From assembly GCA_964393525.1 (NCBI GenBank), contig CAYMTV010000032.1, positions 1 to 10,452 on the forward strand: 10,452 nucleotides of DNA, in the 5' to 3' direction. A model generated the notes under the pieces. That model saw only the letters and a list, made by a program, of their open reading frames with translations, did not search any database and was not told the origin of the DNA. This DNA is from CAYMTV01 sp964393525. Lineage in GTDB: Bacteria > Patescibacteriota > Microgenomatia > Daviesbacterales > UBA10151. Each line of letters starts with the position of its first letter. The stretch's first letter is position 1. The position numbers and the translations under genes were made by a program. Positions 1-6,912 of the stretch are shown one piece after another.

Positions 1-662
1 GGTAAACCTGCTAAAAGTGAGGCCTCGGCTAAATTAAGTTCATTGGCATGCTTACCAAAATAAAGATTCGCCGCAGCCTCAATCCCGTAAGCCGTACCTC
101 CGTAGGGAATCTCATTTAAATACATCTCCAGAATCTGGTCCTTGGAATAAGTTCGCTCAACCTGGATTGCGATAATCAGCTCCTTAATCTTTCTGACTAA
201 AGACCTGTCGGATGTGAGTAGCGCATTTTTAACCAGCTGCTGGGTTAAGGTAGATCCGCCTCCCTCAACTCTTCTATAAACAAGCAGCTTAAAAAAAGAT
301 CTTCCAATACCAATTAAATCAAACCCCCGGTGTTTGTAAAAATCTTTGTCTTCTATGGCAATAGTTGAATATTTAACAACATCAGGTACCTCAGATAACT
401 TAATTGGAGTCCGGTTTTGATCCTCAAAGATATCGTATAAAAGCTCACCGTTTCTGTCATAAATTTTGGTAGCTTTGGCTACGGTCCGATTTTGCAAATC
501 ATCCGGGGAAGGAACCTGGGTAAAGAAAAAGATTACTGCGGCAATAAAAAGAAATAACCCACCAAAGAGGGAAAAAAATGCAAAGTTGGAAAGTCTGGAT
601 AAAAACCTGATTTTTCTTAAACCGGAGTAATCGGCTTGCCTGTTAATCCTTCGTAAAGGCAT
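1..662 (-). CDS. Penicillin-binding protein 1A-type transglycosylase (GT51), 5' part; runs off the left edge
   Basis: This is the N-terminal 220 residues of a class A penicillin-binding protein, which polymerises lipid II into glycan strands outside the membrane. The frame is open from the ATG at 662 to base 1, so the gene continues outside the window. Residues 1-24 are basic and cytoplasmic, and residues about 27-48 form one membrane anchor. The GT51 domain follows, with its usual motifs: E-D-K-D-F-Y-K-H-R-G at 104-113 (E104 the likely catalytic base), GGGSTLTQQLVKN at 134-146, and the R-K-I-K-E-L to Y-L-N-E-I-P-Y-G stretch at 157-188 (E184 the second conserved acid). A transpeptidase domain is expected downstream but is not visible, so a monofunctional enzyme is possible. 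The start is supported by a -35/-10 pair ending 8 bases before the ATG; there is no Shine-Dalgarno. The family call is very secure. Confidence 0.95.
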   Translation of the reverse strand, partial: MPLRRINRQADYSGLRKIRFLSRLSNFAFFSLFGGLFLFIAAVIFFFTQVPSPDDLQNRTVAKATKIYDRNGELLYDIFEDQNRTPIKLSEVPDVVKYSTIAIEDKDFYKHRGFDLIGIGRSFFKLLVYRRVEGGGSTLTQQLVKNALLTSDRSLVRKIKELIIAIQVERTYSKDQILEMYLNEIPYGGTAYGIEAAANLYFGKHANELNLAEASLLAGL

Positions 663-670
663 ACAGGTAA

Positions 671-699
671 ATTATATAGATTAAGGGCGCAAAACTCAA
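671..699 (-). promoter_or_regulatory. Promoter of the PBP gene, nearly leaderless
   Basis: Read on the minus strand, TTGAGT (699-694) and a perfect TATAAT (676-671) are separated by 17 bases. Transcription should start near 664, leaving at most a couple of bases before the ATG at 662. The boxes are seen directly; their use as a sigma-70-type promoter is inferred. Confidence 0.6.
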
Positions 700-712
700 A
701 AGCTTGTTAAGG

Positions 713-741
713 TTGTCTGAAAATTATCCAGCTGGTATAAT
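713..741 (+). promoter_or_regulatory. Promoter of the tRNA-Tyr gene
   Basis: TTGTCT (713-718), a 17-base spacer and a perfect TATAAT (736-741) preceded by TGG, which makes it an extended -10. The predicted start near 748 lies only a few bases before the mature tRNA 5' end at 752. It is back to back with the PBP promoter. Confidence 0.65.
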
Positions 742-751
742 TTGTAAGTTT

Positions 752-827
752 CCAAGGCTGGCAGAGCGGTTTATGCGCGGGTCTGTAAAACCCGTTTAGC
801 CAAGTTCGACTCTTGGGCCTTGGACCA
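752..827 (+). tRNA. tRNA-Tyr (anticodon GTA), short variable loop, C1-G72
   Basis: The cloverleaf folds cleanly. The acceptor stem is 752-758 with 817-823, A824 is the discriminator and CCA is encoded at 825-827. The D stem is 3 bp (761-763 with 774-776), with GG at 768-769. The anticodon stem is 778-782 with 790-794, and the loop CTGTAAA puts GTA at 785-787. The variable region is only 5 bases (795-799), and the T arm is CCAAG/CTTGG with a TTCGACT loop. Standard bacterial tRNA-Tyr is class II with a long variable arm and G1-C72; this one is class I with C1-G72 and A73, as in archaea and eukaryotes. The D loop still looks bacterial (GAGCGG). Position 48 is G, which is unusual. Amino-acid identity rests on the anticodon. 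Confidence 0.93.
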
Positions 828-837
828 TAATAGGGAT

Positions 838-1323
838 TTATTCTTCTATGGAGCCGCAGGCGGTATAAACATTAATTTTTGCCGCTGATTCGTGAACATT
901 GATTGCCAAAGGAAGTTCAGATAAGAGTTTCTCCAAGTTAATATCCAACGTTGTCTCGGATTTTCCGTCAACCACATTTTTTAAAGGATACTTAACAGCT
1001 CCAACTCCCGGGCATTTTCCGGCATGGATGTGGACGGGCTGGGCTGTTTTATAGTTGCCCCCGGTAAGCTCTAAAGTTACCATAACTTTTCCATCTACCT
1101 CTTTAATCATTGCAGTACCGGATTGAGTTGATTCTTTAATACTTTCCAGCTCTACTGTTAATCCCTCATCAGGGGTAGGCTCTGGGGTTGGTGTTGCAAC
1201 TTCAGTTGCTATAGGTGATGGGGTAGGGGAAGCGCTGAAGCCTCCTCGCATCGCGTTGTAGGCAAATCCAAGAGTAGCCAAAACTATTATAGCAATAACT
1301 ATCAGCCAAACTCTTTGAGACAT
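838..1323 (-). CDS. Membrane-anchored CHRD-like / Cu-Zn SOD-like domain protein
   Basis: This is probably an extracytoplasmic protein tethered by one N-terminal helix. From the ATG at 1323 it has 161 residues: a short basic N-terminus, a hydrophobic segment (about residues 5-24), a Pro/Thr/Ser linker of about 25 residues, then a beta-rich domain. The domain contains V-H-I-H-A-G-K-C-P-G-V-G, an I-N-V-H-E-S stretch and a terminal Y-T-A-C-G. This H-I-H-x-G plus V-H pattern is typical of CHRD domains, and the paired His and Cys recall Cu/Zn superoxide dismutase folds; metal binding is inferred. The frame extends upstream to ATG 1335 and TTG 1359, but TTGACA at 1359-1354 fits a promoter -35 box better than a start. 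The stop lies 11 bases from the convergent tRNA gene. The function is unknown. Confidence 0.75.
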   Translation of the reverse strand: MSQRVWLIVIAIIVLATLGFAYNAMRGGFSASPTPSPIATEVATPTPEPTPDEGLTVELESIKESTQSGTAMIKEVDGKVMVTLELTGGNYKTAQPVHIHAGKCPGVGAVKYPLKNVVDGKSETTLDINLEKLLSELPLAINVHESAAKINVYTACGSIEE

Positions 1324-1330
1324 CGCCTTT

Positions 1331-1359
1331 AACATAAATAATTTAATCCTTTTTGTCAA
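1331..1359 (-). promoter_or_regulatory. Promoter of the CHRD-like gene, nearly leaderless
   Basis: On the minus strand there is a perfect TTGACA (1359-1354), a 17-base spacer and TATGTT (1336-1331, four of six consensus bases). It ends 7 bases before the ATG at 1323, the same geometry as at the PBP and atpC genes. It argues against translation from TTG 1359 or ATG 1335. Confidence 0.45.
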
Positions 1360-1454
1360 TAGCTTAAATTGGTGTTCTAACCAAACTCTTACCTCTGCCT
1401 AGCTATATTTTTAACCAACCAATTTAATATTAAGTAGTTAAATTGCTACATTTT

Positions 1455-1465
1455 GAAGGAGGTGA
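1455..1465 (+). promoter_or_regulatory. Strong Shine-Dalgarno of the YggT-family gene
   Basis: GAAGGAGGTGA is an almost complete complement of the 16S rRNA 3' end, 4 bases before the ATG at 1470 (7 bases from the GGAGG core). It fixes the start at 1470 rather than TTG 1443. It stands out because most other genes here have no recognisable ribosome binding site. Confidence 0.85.
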
Positions 1466-1469
1466 CTTT

Positions 1470-1808
1470 ATGAGTTGGAATGTCAGAAATATCATAACGG
1501 GCATTCTGGATATATCCTTAGCTGTTATTGCTTTCTTCATCGGCCTTAGAATAGTTTTTAAATTATTTGCTGCAAACTCGGCTACTCCTTTTGTAGCTTG
1601 GGTCTACAGGGTCAGTGATAATTTGGTTTATCCTTTTGCCGGGATATTCCCCAACCTAAGTTTACAGACAGGGGTGTTTGATATAGTTGCGGTAATCGCC
1701 TTGGTTGCATACATTATCCTAATTTATCTAATAATTGCCTTAATCGACTCAGCGGTAGGGGCGGTTAGTAGATACTTTGAACATAGGCAACATCAGCACA
1801 TTAGTTAG
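1470..1808 (+). CDS. YggT-family integral membrane protein
   Basis: A 112-residue membrane protein with two hydrophobic blocks (about residues 9-34 and 66-95). Between them lies the region that carries the YggT signature: L-R-I-V-F-K-L-F-A-A-N in the first helix, then P-F-V-x-W-V-Y-x-x-S-D, then P-F-A-G-I-F-P before the second helix. Family members are small inner-membrane proteins often linked to osmotic tolerance or to cell-division and secretion gene neighbourhoods; their biochemical role is unclear. The C-terminus is polar and His-rich (H-R-Q-H-Q-H). The ATG at 1470 is set by a near-perfect Shine-Dalgarno. The gene stands alone on the plus strand, divergent from the CHRD-like gene and convergent with the 825-residue gene, ending 15 bases from the stop of the latter. 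Confidence 0.85.
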   Translation: MSWNVRNIITGILDISLAVIAFFIGLRIVFKLFAANSATPFVAWVYRVSDNLVYPFAGIFPNLSLQTGVFDIVAVIALVAYIILIYLIIALIDSAVGAVSRYFEHRQHQHIS

Positions 1809-1823
1809 AACGGGCGGGTTAGA

Positions 1824-4301
1824 TTATCGACCATATTCAGCTTTAATTTTTGATAAATAATCTTGACAGGATTGATTTGCTCCTTCAGACAGATTTTGAC
1901 AAATTTTAAGAGCATTTTCCTGCCAGAGAGGAATATTTTGAAAGATTAGCTCACCTGCAGCAGCAGTAATACATCTTTCAAAATACACATCATCAGTTAC
2001 CTTTTTACAATCTTCTATAATAGACTCAGGCTTCCCTCCAGATCTAGTAGTAGCAATAAAACCTAAAGCGCTAAAACAACCTTCCTTGAAACTTTCGTCC
2101 GGGGCATCTAGACAAAGGTTGGCAATATCATCATACTTGTAATTTAAGCGGTTTAATAAAACTGTTGGCTGATTCCTGCCACAAGCTAAGGAAAGTTTTG
2201 ATCCAAAAAATTGATCACAGGGGTAGAGTGGATTATCTTTTATAAAGAAGCGGGAAGGGGCAGACCTTTCAAATTCCATAAATACACCGTCGAAACAGAA
2301 CTCAGACCCCGAAGTTACTCTGTTGCATTCATTTAAAGCCGCCTCTAAATCCTTAACTTGAAAGTAGCTTGCCAACCCATGACCTATTCCATGAACACAG
2401 CTTGCTACCGGTCCTGAGTTTACCGGCCCAAGAGACAGACAAGATTGTTCAGCTTGTGTGAGTCCACTTAGGCCACTTAAAAAAGCTTTATCTAGAAATC
2501 CATGAAAACAACCATAGGCAAAGTCAGGACCACAAATAGACATCCCGGAAAAACCACTTTTATCAAAAATTTGTGATCCAAGAAAATGGGCTAAATCATG
2601 GGGGACGCCGGGATTTTCATGATAGTTTTTAAAAGTTGCTTTAATAAACTCCCAGGCGGAGGTTAGCCCTTGAGTATCTATTATCTTTTTAAGCTCATCA
2701 AGCTGCTTTTTTTGGTCAAGCATTAGGAATTCACTGGCTGAAATTGGCTGATACAAGGCTTGGCTTTGTTTGGGAGGTATTAAAGAAAACAAATACCCTA
2801 ATAAACCTCTATCTTTTTCCTTTGGTGCTTGTGCATAACAAACCTGATAATAAAGAGGGTCTGCTATCTTACAAGCTTGCTCTATTTTAGAGCTATTTTC
2901 CCCAAAAACATCGATAAGCCTTTTTGCCAAAATATTAAAGCAATATTTTTTATCATCCGGATTTTGTAGTCTATTACAAAGCTTTTGTGGTTGATCAGAA
3001 AGCCGCTCACCCCAGAAATCAATAATGACATTTAGCCCGCCGGTTATGCACTCTTTATAGTACTCAGGTGGGGTAATTTGGCAGGTTTGGATAATTTTGT
3101 CAGGGTCCCTGAGTGTTTGGCCTGCAATATCCCTTCCTAAGCTTCTAAAACAGGTTCCAATCGTCTTTGAAGGCGCTCTTTGGCACTCTTGTGCAATCGG
3201 TTGAAAGTTATAGTTGAAGATATGGAGCATTCTTGAGGTTTGCATCTGGTAGCACTCATGTTGAACAGGGTCGGATTGATCAACGCTGTTGCAGGGAAAA
3301 TGAGGATCCTGACTTATCCACTTTGTTGTATGCCCGGGGGTCGCGCCATGGCCCTCAGCCACCATGATATTTTCCATAAAAACCCCACCAAAGCAAGATC
3401 TTTGAGCATATGAATTTGAAAGTTCATAACACATCTCTAAAGCCTTTGGGAGATCATAGTTTTGATAAGCCGTTAAACCATGACCAATCCCATGTAAACA
3501 TTCAAATCTGGAAAAATCAGTCCTAAAACCGTTACAAAGTCTTTCTACTTTAGAAATTAAGCGGTCCTCACCATTTTGTTTGATGAAAGCCTCCATGGCT
3601 CCATGCAAGTATCCTGAATGACAGCCATAATTAACCTTAAAAAAGGCTTTGGATTTAAAGATCTCAAAATTGCTCCTGCCTATTAGATGGGCTTCCTGAT
3701 GACAGTCAACCTTTGAACCGCCTTCGGTATCGGCAATTAGTTTATCCATTAATTGATTACCTCCAAGAACAATCAACCAAAATCGTAGTCTACCTTCATC
3801 CGTAGTTAATTTAACGGAGTCTAATAATTTCAGTTCTTGAGAAAGCTTTTTAGGAAAGATAAAGTAATAAATTCTGTAAAGATACGGCTCAAAAAAACCT
3901 AAATCTAATTTCTTTTTCAAATCAATCTTGGGTAGATTATCACTTGTCTGGGTGCCTTCCACCGTAATTGCTCCTGCAATATGAGGGTAAAGATGGTCAT
4001 GGAATTTAAATTTTCCGGACTTTTGAAACTTAAATTCCCAGGAGCTTCCTGGAGTTATCGCCATTTGAGGATCAAACTCGGGATAAATCCCATGAGTTGG
4101 GTGTAGATTTGAGGCCGGCCAGTGATCTTTTTTATCTTCATTTTTGAAAGTTATGGTATCTCCCTGATGAATTATTACTTCCGAGGGTATAAACTCACCT
4201 TCCCTGATAAGGATTCTGGCATTATTATGCGCTTTTATACTATTTGGAAAGATGAAAAAGATTAGTGAAAGACAAATTAAAATCTTAGCTACAATTCCCA
4301 T
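1824..4301 (-). CDS. Exported protein: degenerate cupredoxin plus two copies of a novel Cys/His-rich helical domain
   Basis: 825 residues, with a signal peptide (hydrophobic 5-21, cleavage probably after K-A-H near 25). Residues about 28-115 form a cupredoxin-like fold (F-x-P-x-x-x-x-x-x-G-D-T-I-T-F-x-N, ending H-D-H-L-Y-P-H-I-A-G), but the type-1 copper Cys is missing. Two copies of an unrecognised domain follow. Copy A has H201-x3-H205, C227, C268-x-H270-x2-G-H274, C303-x2-GVFME, P-C337 and C350. Copy B has H568-x3-H572, C598-x-H600-G, C635-x-H637-x2-G-H641, C669-x2-GVFME, P-C695 and C707. Each is followed by helical repeats with C-x10/11-C: 373/384, 407/418, 442/454, 477/488 after A, and 730/742, 765/777, 801/812 after B. 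The same domain occurs in the 392-residue protein at 6913-8091. Disulfide or metal binding outside the membrane is inferred. No known family is recognised beyond the cupredoxin. Confidence 0.85.
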   Translation of the reverse strand: MGIVAKILICLSLIFFIFPNSIKAHNNARILIREGEFIPSEVIIHQGDTITFKNEDKKDHWPASNLHPTHGIYPEFDPQMAITPGSSWEFKFQKSGKFKFHDHLYPHIAGAITVEGTQTSDNLPKIDLKKKLDLGFFEPYLYRIYYFIFPKKLSQELKLLDSVKLTTDEGRLRFWLIVLGGNQLMDKLIADTEGGSKVDCHQEAHLIGRSNFEIFKSKAFFKVNYGCHSGYLHGAMEAFIKQNGEDRLISKVERLCNGFRTDFSRFECLHGIGHGLTAYQNYDLPKALEMCYELSNSYAQRSCFGGVFMENIMVAEGHGATPGHTTKWISQDPHFPCNSVDQSDPVQHECYQMQTSRMLHIFNYNFQPIAQECQRAPSKTIGTCFRSLGRDIAGQTLRDPDKIIQTCQITPPEYYKECITGGLNVIIDFWGERLSDQPQKLCNRLQNPDDKKYCFNILAKRLIDVFGENSSKIEQACKIADPLYYQVCYAQAPKEKDRGLLGYLFSLIPPKQSQALYQPISASEFLMLDQKKQLDELKKIIDTQGLTSAWEFIKATFKNYHENPGVPHDLAHFLGSQIFDKSGFSGMSICGPDFAYGCFHGFLDKAFLSGLSGLTQAEQSCLSLGPVNSGPVASCVHGIGHGLASYFQVKDLEAALNECNRVTSGSEFCFDGVFMEFERSAPSRFFIKDNPLYPCDQFFGSKLSLACGRNQPTVLLNRLNYKYDDIANLCLDAPDESFKEGCFSALGFIATTRSGGKPESIIEDCKKVTDDVYFERCITAAAGELIFQNIPLWQENALKICQNLSEGANQSCQDYLSKIKAEYGR

Positions 4302-4316
4302 CGCTTAAGAGAAACC

Positions 4317-4325
4317 ACTATACCA
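4317..4325 (-). promoter_or_regulatory. Extended -10 before the 825-residue gene
   Basis: On the minus strand, TGG directly followed by TATAGT forms an extended -10 box 15 bases before the ATG at 4301. No good -35 is present. Transcription would start near 4310, giving a leader of about 9 bases without a Shine-Dalgarno. The gene may therefore be transcribed separately from its upstream neighbour. Confidence 0.4.
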
Positions 4326-4348
4326 TATTCCTATGCGCAAAGGATAAT

Positions 4349-6585
4349 TTAGTGACCGGTTACAAAGCTCCAGATCTGTTGCAGTAAGCCTGGCGAGCTT
4401 TGGGCTCCGGCAACATTCCCGGATATTCCACTGGTTGGTGGGGGCGGAGGAGGAGGCTCAGATGGGGGTGGAGGTGGTGGTGGTTCAGATGGTGGGGGTG
4501 GAGGAGGTGGTGTATTGTAGCTTGGAGTAGAGTAGGACTCAGAAGGAGTAGCATATGTAGGAGTCGCGTATGAACCGCTTGGAGTGGGGTAGGAAGGTGT
4601 AGCATAAGATCCACTTGGGGTAGGATAACCATAGGTGCCTGCTGTAGGAGTTGGATATGAATAGCCTGGTGTTGGATATGAGTAGCCACTCGAAGGCGTA
4701 AGGTACGAAGGTGACGCATAAGCAGGCGAGGTGTAGGTTGATCCAGGGGGCGGTGTGTAATAAGTAGCAGGTGTTGAGTAAGTTGTCGGAGTATAGTAAT
4801 TGGGCGTCCCATAAGTAGGTGAGGTGTAATCGCTGCCAGGAGGAGGGGTATAATAAACCGGTGATACATAGGTACCGCCTCCACTATAAGGGGTATTATA
4901 TGTCNNNNNNNNNNATATGTCGGTGTGTTATATGCCGGAGGTGTATGATAAGTTGGCGAAGTGTAATTTGATCCAGGAGGAGGGGTGTAATAGCTGGGTG
5001 AAGTATAGGTAGCGGGGGAATAATAACTTGGAGTATTGTAATTTGAACCAATTGGTGGAGTATAGTAAGTAGGAGTTTCATACTTTGGTGTGGGATATGT
5101 TCCACCGGATGGAGTGTTGTAGTAAGTTCCAGGTGTGTAATAGGTAGGTGAGGTGTAATTAGAACCCTCAGGCGGAGTATAATACTTTGGTGTTGAGTAA
5201 ATTCCCGGGGTATAGTAAGTTGGAGTTGTGTAGTCGGAACCTGGTGGCGGTGTGTAATAAATAGGCGTTACATAAAAATTAGTAGCTGGAGGTGTGGTGT
5301 AAACAAAATCTTTTGGCGGAGTATAATAAGTCCCAGGAACAAATGTATCAACCGGCCTAGGGGATTTGTCATCAAAGCCCTGACATTTTCCAGGATTCTC
5401 TTTACAAAAATCATAACAAGCACCTGGTGAAGAACAATTACCCATCTCTTTAATAGGTTCCATCTTAACCAGCGTTCCAGGAGTATAATAAAGATTAGGA
5501 TTATAATTATCTGATGGCCTACCCGAACCTTCCCTAAAGCCCTGACATTTTCCAGGATTCTCTTTACAAAAATCATAACACTCTCCCGGAGTCTTACAAT
5601 TTCCCATATCAGGTCTTGGTTGGAAATATCCGCCACCTACTCTTGTATTTATCCCTGGTGGGGGAGTATTTTGGCAAGACTGCCCTGACCAGTATTTACC
5701 GGCTTGGGCACAGGAATTTGCTTTCTCAGCATCATCATTGCGGGTACAAGCCCCTCCTGGCCCGAAATTTTGACCAGCTGGACAAGCTATTGGAACATAT
5801 TGTCCATTTGATCCAGGTCCATAAGATCTACAATCCTCTGGCTTTTGTTCGCAGTGAGAACGACAAGATTCAGGACTATTACAACCTCCTGGACCTTTAA
5901 AAGAGGTGTTTGGGGGGGCATAGGAATTGCATTCACCGAAGTTATTGGGGTCAGAACAGTAATTCTGGCAGGTTAAGTTTGAAATGCAACCACCTGGTCC
6001 TAATTTGACCTCACCCCCAAGCAAACCAACCTTTTTTGCAAATCCATCACATTTTTGGGCATTTGCTTGATCATCACAAAAGTTAGCACAACTGTTGGCA
6101 GAGTCACAGCCTAATATCTCCTTTGCTATATCTAAATACTCGGGTTTGTCAGGCTCCTCAACATACCCGCCAATGATCTCCTGATCTTCTGAAAATTTAT
6201 GGCAGGCATCATAATTTTCCTGCTTAGAACAAAAATCCAAACAGGCTTGTTTATTCTCACAACCTAAAACTTCTTTGGCTTTTTGCCAGAACTCATCATC
6301 TGCAACAGTGACTTCATCCTGCCTGTAAAAACCCTTCTTTTTGGCATATTCAACACAGCTGTTGTAGTTGACCGGATCATCACAATAAGCCATGCAGCTA
6401 CCTTTGTCTTTACACCCACCTAACTCCTTAATTGGAAATGTTACAGAGGATTCTGGATCTGGGCTAGGGGAAGCATCTTGGGCAATGGTAATATTGGTAG
6501 TCAAGAGAAGACTTAATAAAAGTAAGCTTATCCAAAAAAGCAATTTTAATTTTTTAGTTATTATTTCGGGCAGTACTATAATCAT
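4349..6585 (-). CDS. Secreted Cys-module and Tyr-Thr-Pro repeat surface protein, interrupted by an assembly gap
   Basis: An export signal (hydrophobic about 14-35, cleavage near I-A-Q36) is followed by seven Cys modules of the form C-x5-C-x3-C-x(6-8)-C at residues 58-77, 109-128, 160-179, 200-219, 235-252, 330-347 and 384-401. From about residue 419 the protein is an extensin-like array of Y-T-P units, with six copies of YYTPPxGS-x-Y-x-x-P. Three heptaproline blocks separated by S-E come next, then a short amphipathic tail ending GLLQQIWSFVTGH. Ten Ns at 4905-4914 break the frame. Below the gap the correct frame is shifted and ends at the TAA at 4349, not at the stop at 4360; the shifted frame keeps the Y-T-P repeats. 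Merging a 7-base overlap at the gap gives about 739 residues. The gene starts 1 base after the stop of the 87-residue gene (TGACATG), so translation is probably coupled. A surface or matrix role is likely; the biochemical function is unknown. Confidence 0.85.
4435..4510 (-). repeat. Poly-proline coding tract
   Basis: Three blocks of seven prolines separated by S-E, encoded by low-complexity CCA/CCT/CCC/CCG codons. It follows the Y-T-P array and precedes the C-terminal tail, like a rigid stalk or spacer. Confidence 0.85.
4509..5331 (-). repeat. Degenerate tandem Tyr-Thr-Pro repeat array
   Basis: Imperfect repeats encode Y-T-P / Y-S-P / Y-N-T-P units with larger YYTPPxGS blocks recurring six times; towards the 3' end the units become P-T-P-S-G-S-Y-A-T. 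Only the Tyr-x-x-Pro pattern is strictly kept while spacer residues vary, which points to selection on composition and periodicity. The array contains the assembly gap. Confidence 0.85.
4905..4914. other. Assembly gap (10 Ns) inside the repeat array
   Basis: Ten Ns join two contigs. The left contig ends with atatgtc (4898-4904) and the right contig begins with the same seven bases (4915-4921). Collapsing this overlap restores the Y-T-P reading frame exactly, so the gap is probably artificial or of wrong size. Confidence 0.9.
5374..5418 (-). repeat. 45-bp perfect direct repeat, copy 1
   Basis: Identical over 45 bases to 5536-5580 and exactly 162 bases (54 codons) away. It encodes C-Y-D-F-C-K-E-N-P-G-K-C-Q-G-F of Cys module 7. 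Confidence 0.9.
5536..5580 (-). repeat. 45-bp perfect direct repeat, copy 2
   Basis: Second copy, encoding the same 15 residues in Cys module 6. Identity at nucleotide level, while the other five modules differ, points to a recent in-frame duplication or gene conversion. Confidence 0.9.
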
Positions 6586-6586
6586 G

Positions 6587-6850
6587 TCACTTTACATTAA
6601 GAAATGGGCTTTTAAATTCATCAAATGGGTTAACATATTGATTTTCCTTTTTAAAGGGATTTTTATACGTGGTTTTGACCTCGACTGTAGGTTTGCCAGC
6701 AGATCCAGGAAGTTTGAACCGGTTTTTTACCAACTTGGCAGCTTGTGGAAGAAAATTGGTCCGTTCATTAACTAGATAAATTCCTATAACAAGACCTGCT
6801 AAAAGTAGGACCAGGGGGAACAGATGAATAATACCCCTTTGATTGGACAT
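6587..6850 (-). CDS. Small membrane-anchored protein with N-terminal RGIIHL hydrophobic segment
   Basis: 87 residues. After M-S-N-Q-R-G comes a hydrophobic stretch (about residues 7-26), then a basic, Pro/Asn/Phe-rich tail with N-P-F occurring twice (N-P-F-K-K and N-P-F-D-E). Short proteins beginning with a charged tetra- or pentapeptide, Gly and then I-x-H-L-hydrophobic are, from general knowledge, common in Patescibacteria. The Gly just before the helix resembles a prepilin cleavage site, but the Glu at position +5 of true type IV pilins is absent, so a simple anchor is equally likely. Its stop TGA is 1 base from the next ATG, tying it to the Cys-module/Y-T-P protein; it may help export or anchor that protein. 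No database family is recognised. Confidence 0.7.
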   Translation of the reverse strand: MSNQRGIIHLFPLVLLLAGLVIGIYLVNERTNFLPQAAKLVKNRFKLPGSAGKPTVEVKTTYKNPFKKENQYVNPFDEFKSPFLNVK

Positions 6851-6888
6851 GAGATTAAATTGCCTGCTACCTTATTTTTGTCATGCAT

Positions 6889-6894
6889 ATTATA
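6889..6894 (-). promoter_or_regulatory. Possible -10 box before the 87-residue gene
   Basis: A perfect TATAAT on the minus strand lies 38 bases before the ATG at 6850, in the 62-base gap after the 392-residue gene. A TTGACA is present at 6903-6898 but only 3 bases away, so it cannot be its -35. An internal promoter is possible but weakly supported. Confidence 0.3.
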
Positions 6895-6912
6895 CATTGT
6901 CAAGTATGTAAT

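Noticed and set aside
1360..1469. Start of the YggT-family gene at TTG 1443
   Set aside because: The added nine codons contain the Shine-Dalgarno itself; ATG 1470 is correctly spaced from it.
4360..4904. His/Leu/Pro-rich C-terminus of a 741-residue reading
   Set aside because: It is a frame artefact after the N gap. The neighbouring frame continues the Y-T-P repeats and ends at 4349.
4509..5331. CRISPR-like repetitive DNA
   Set aside because: Repeats are degenerate, in frame, unevenly spaced and encode Y-T-P units; there are no uniform repeats with unique spacers.
6392..6775. Plus-strand ORF of 127 codons
   Set aside because: It lies antisense to the Cys-module protein and the 87-residue gene, has no ribosome binding site and no protein-like pattern; it is a shadow frame.
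6898..6903. TTGACA as a -35 box for the 87-residue gene
   Set aside because: It is 3 bases from the TATAAT, and no -10-like hexamer occurs 16-18 bases downstream of it.
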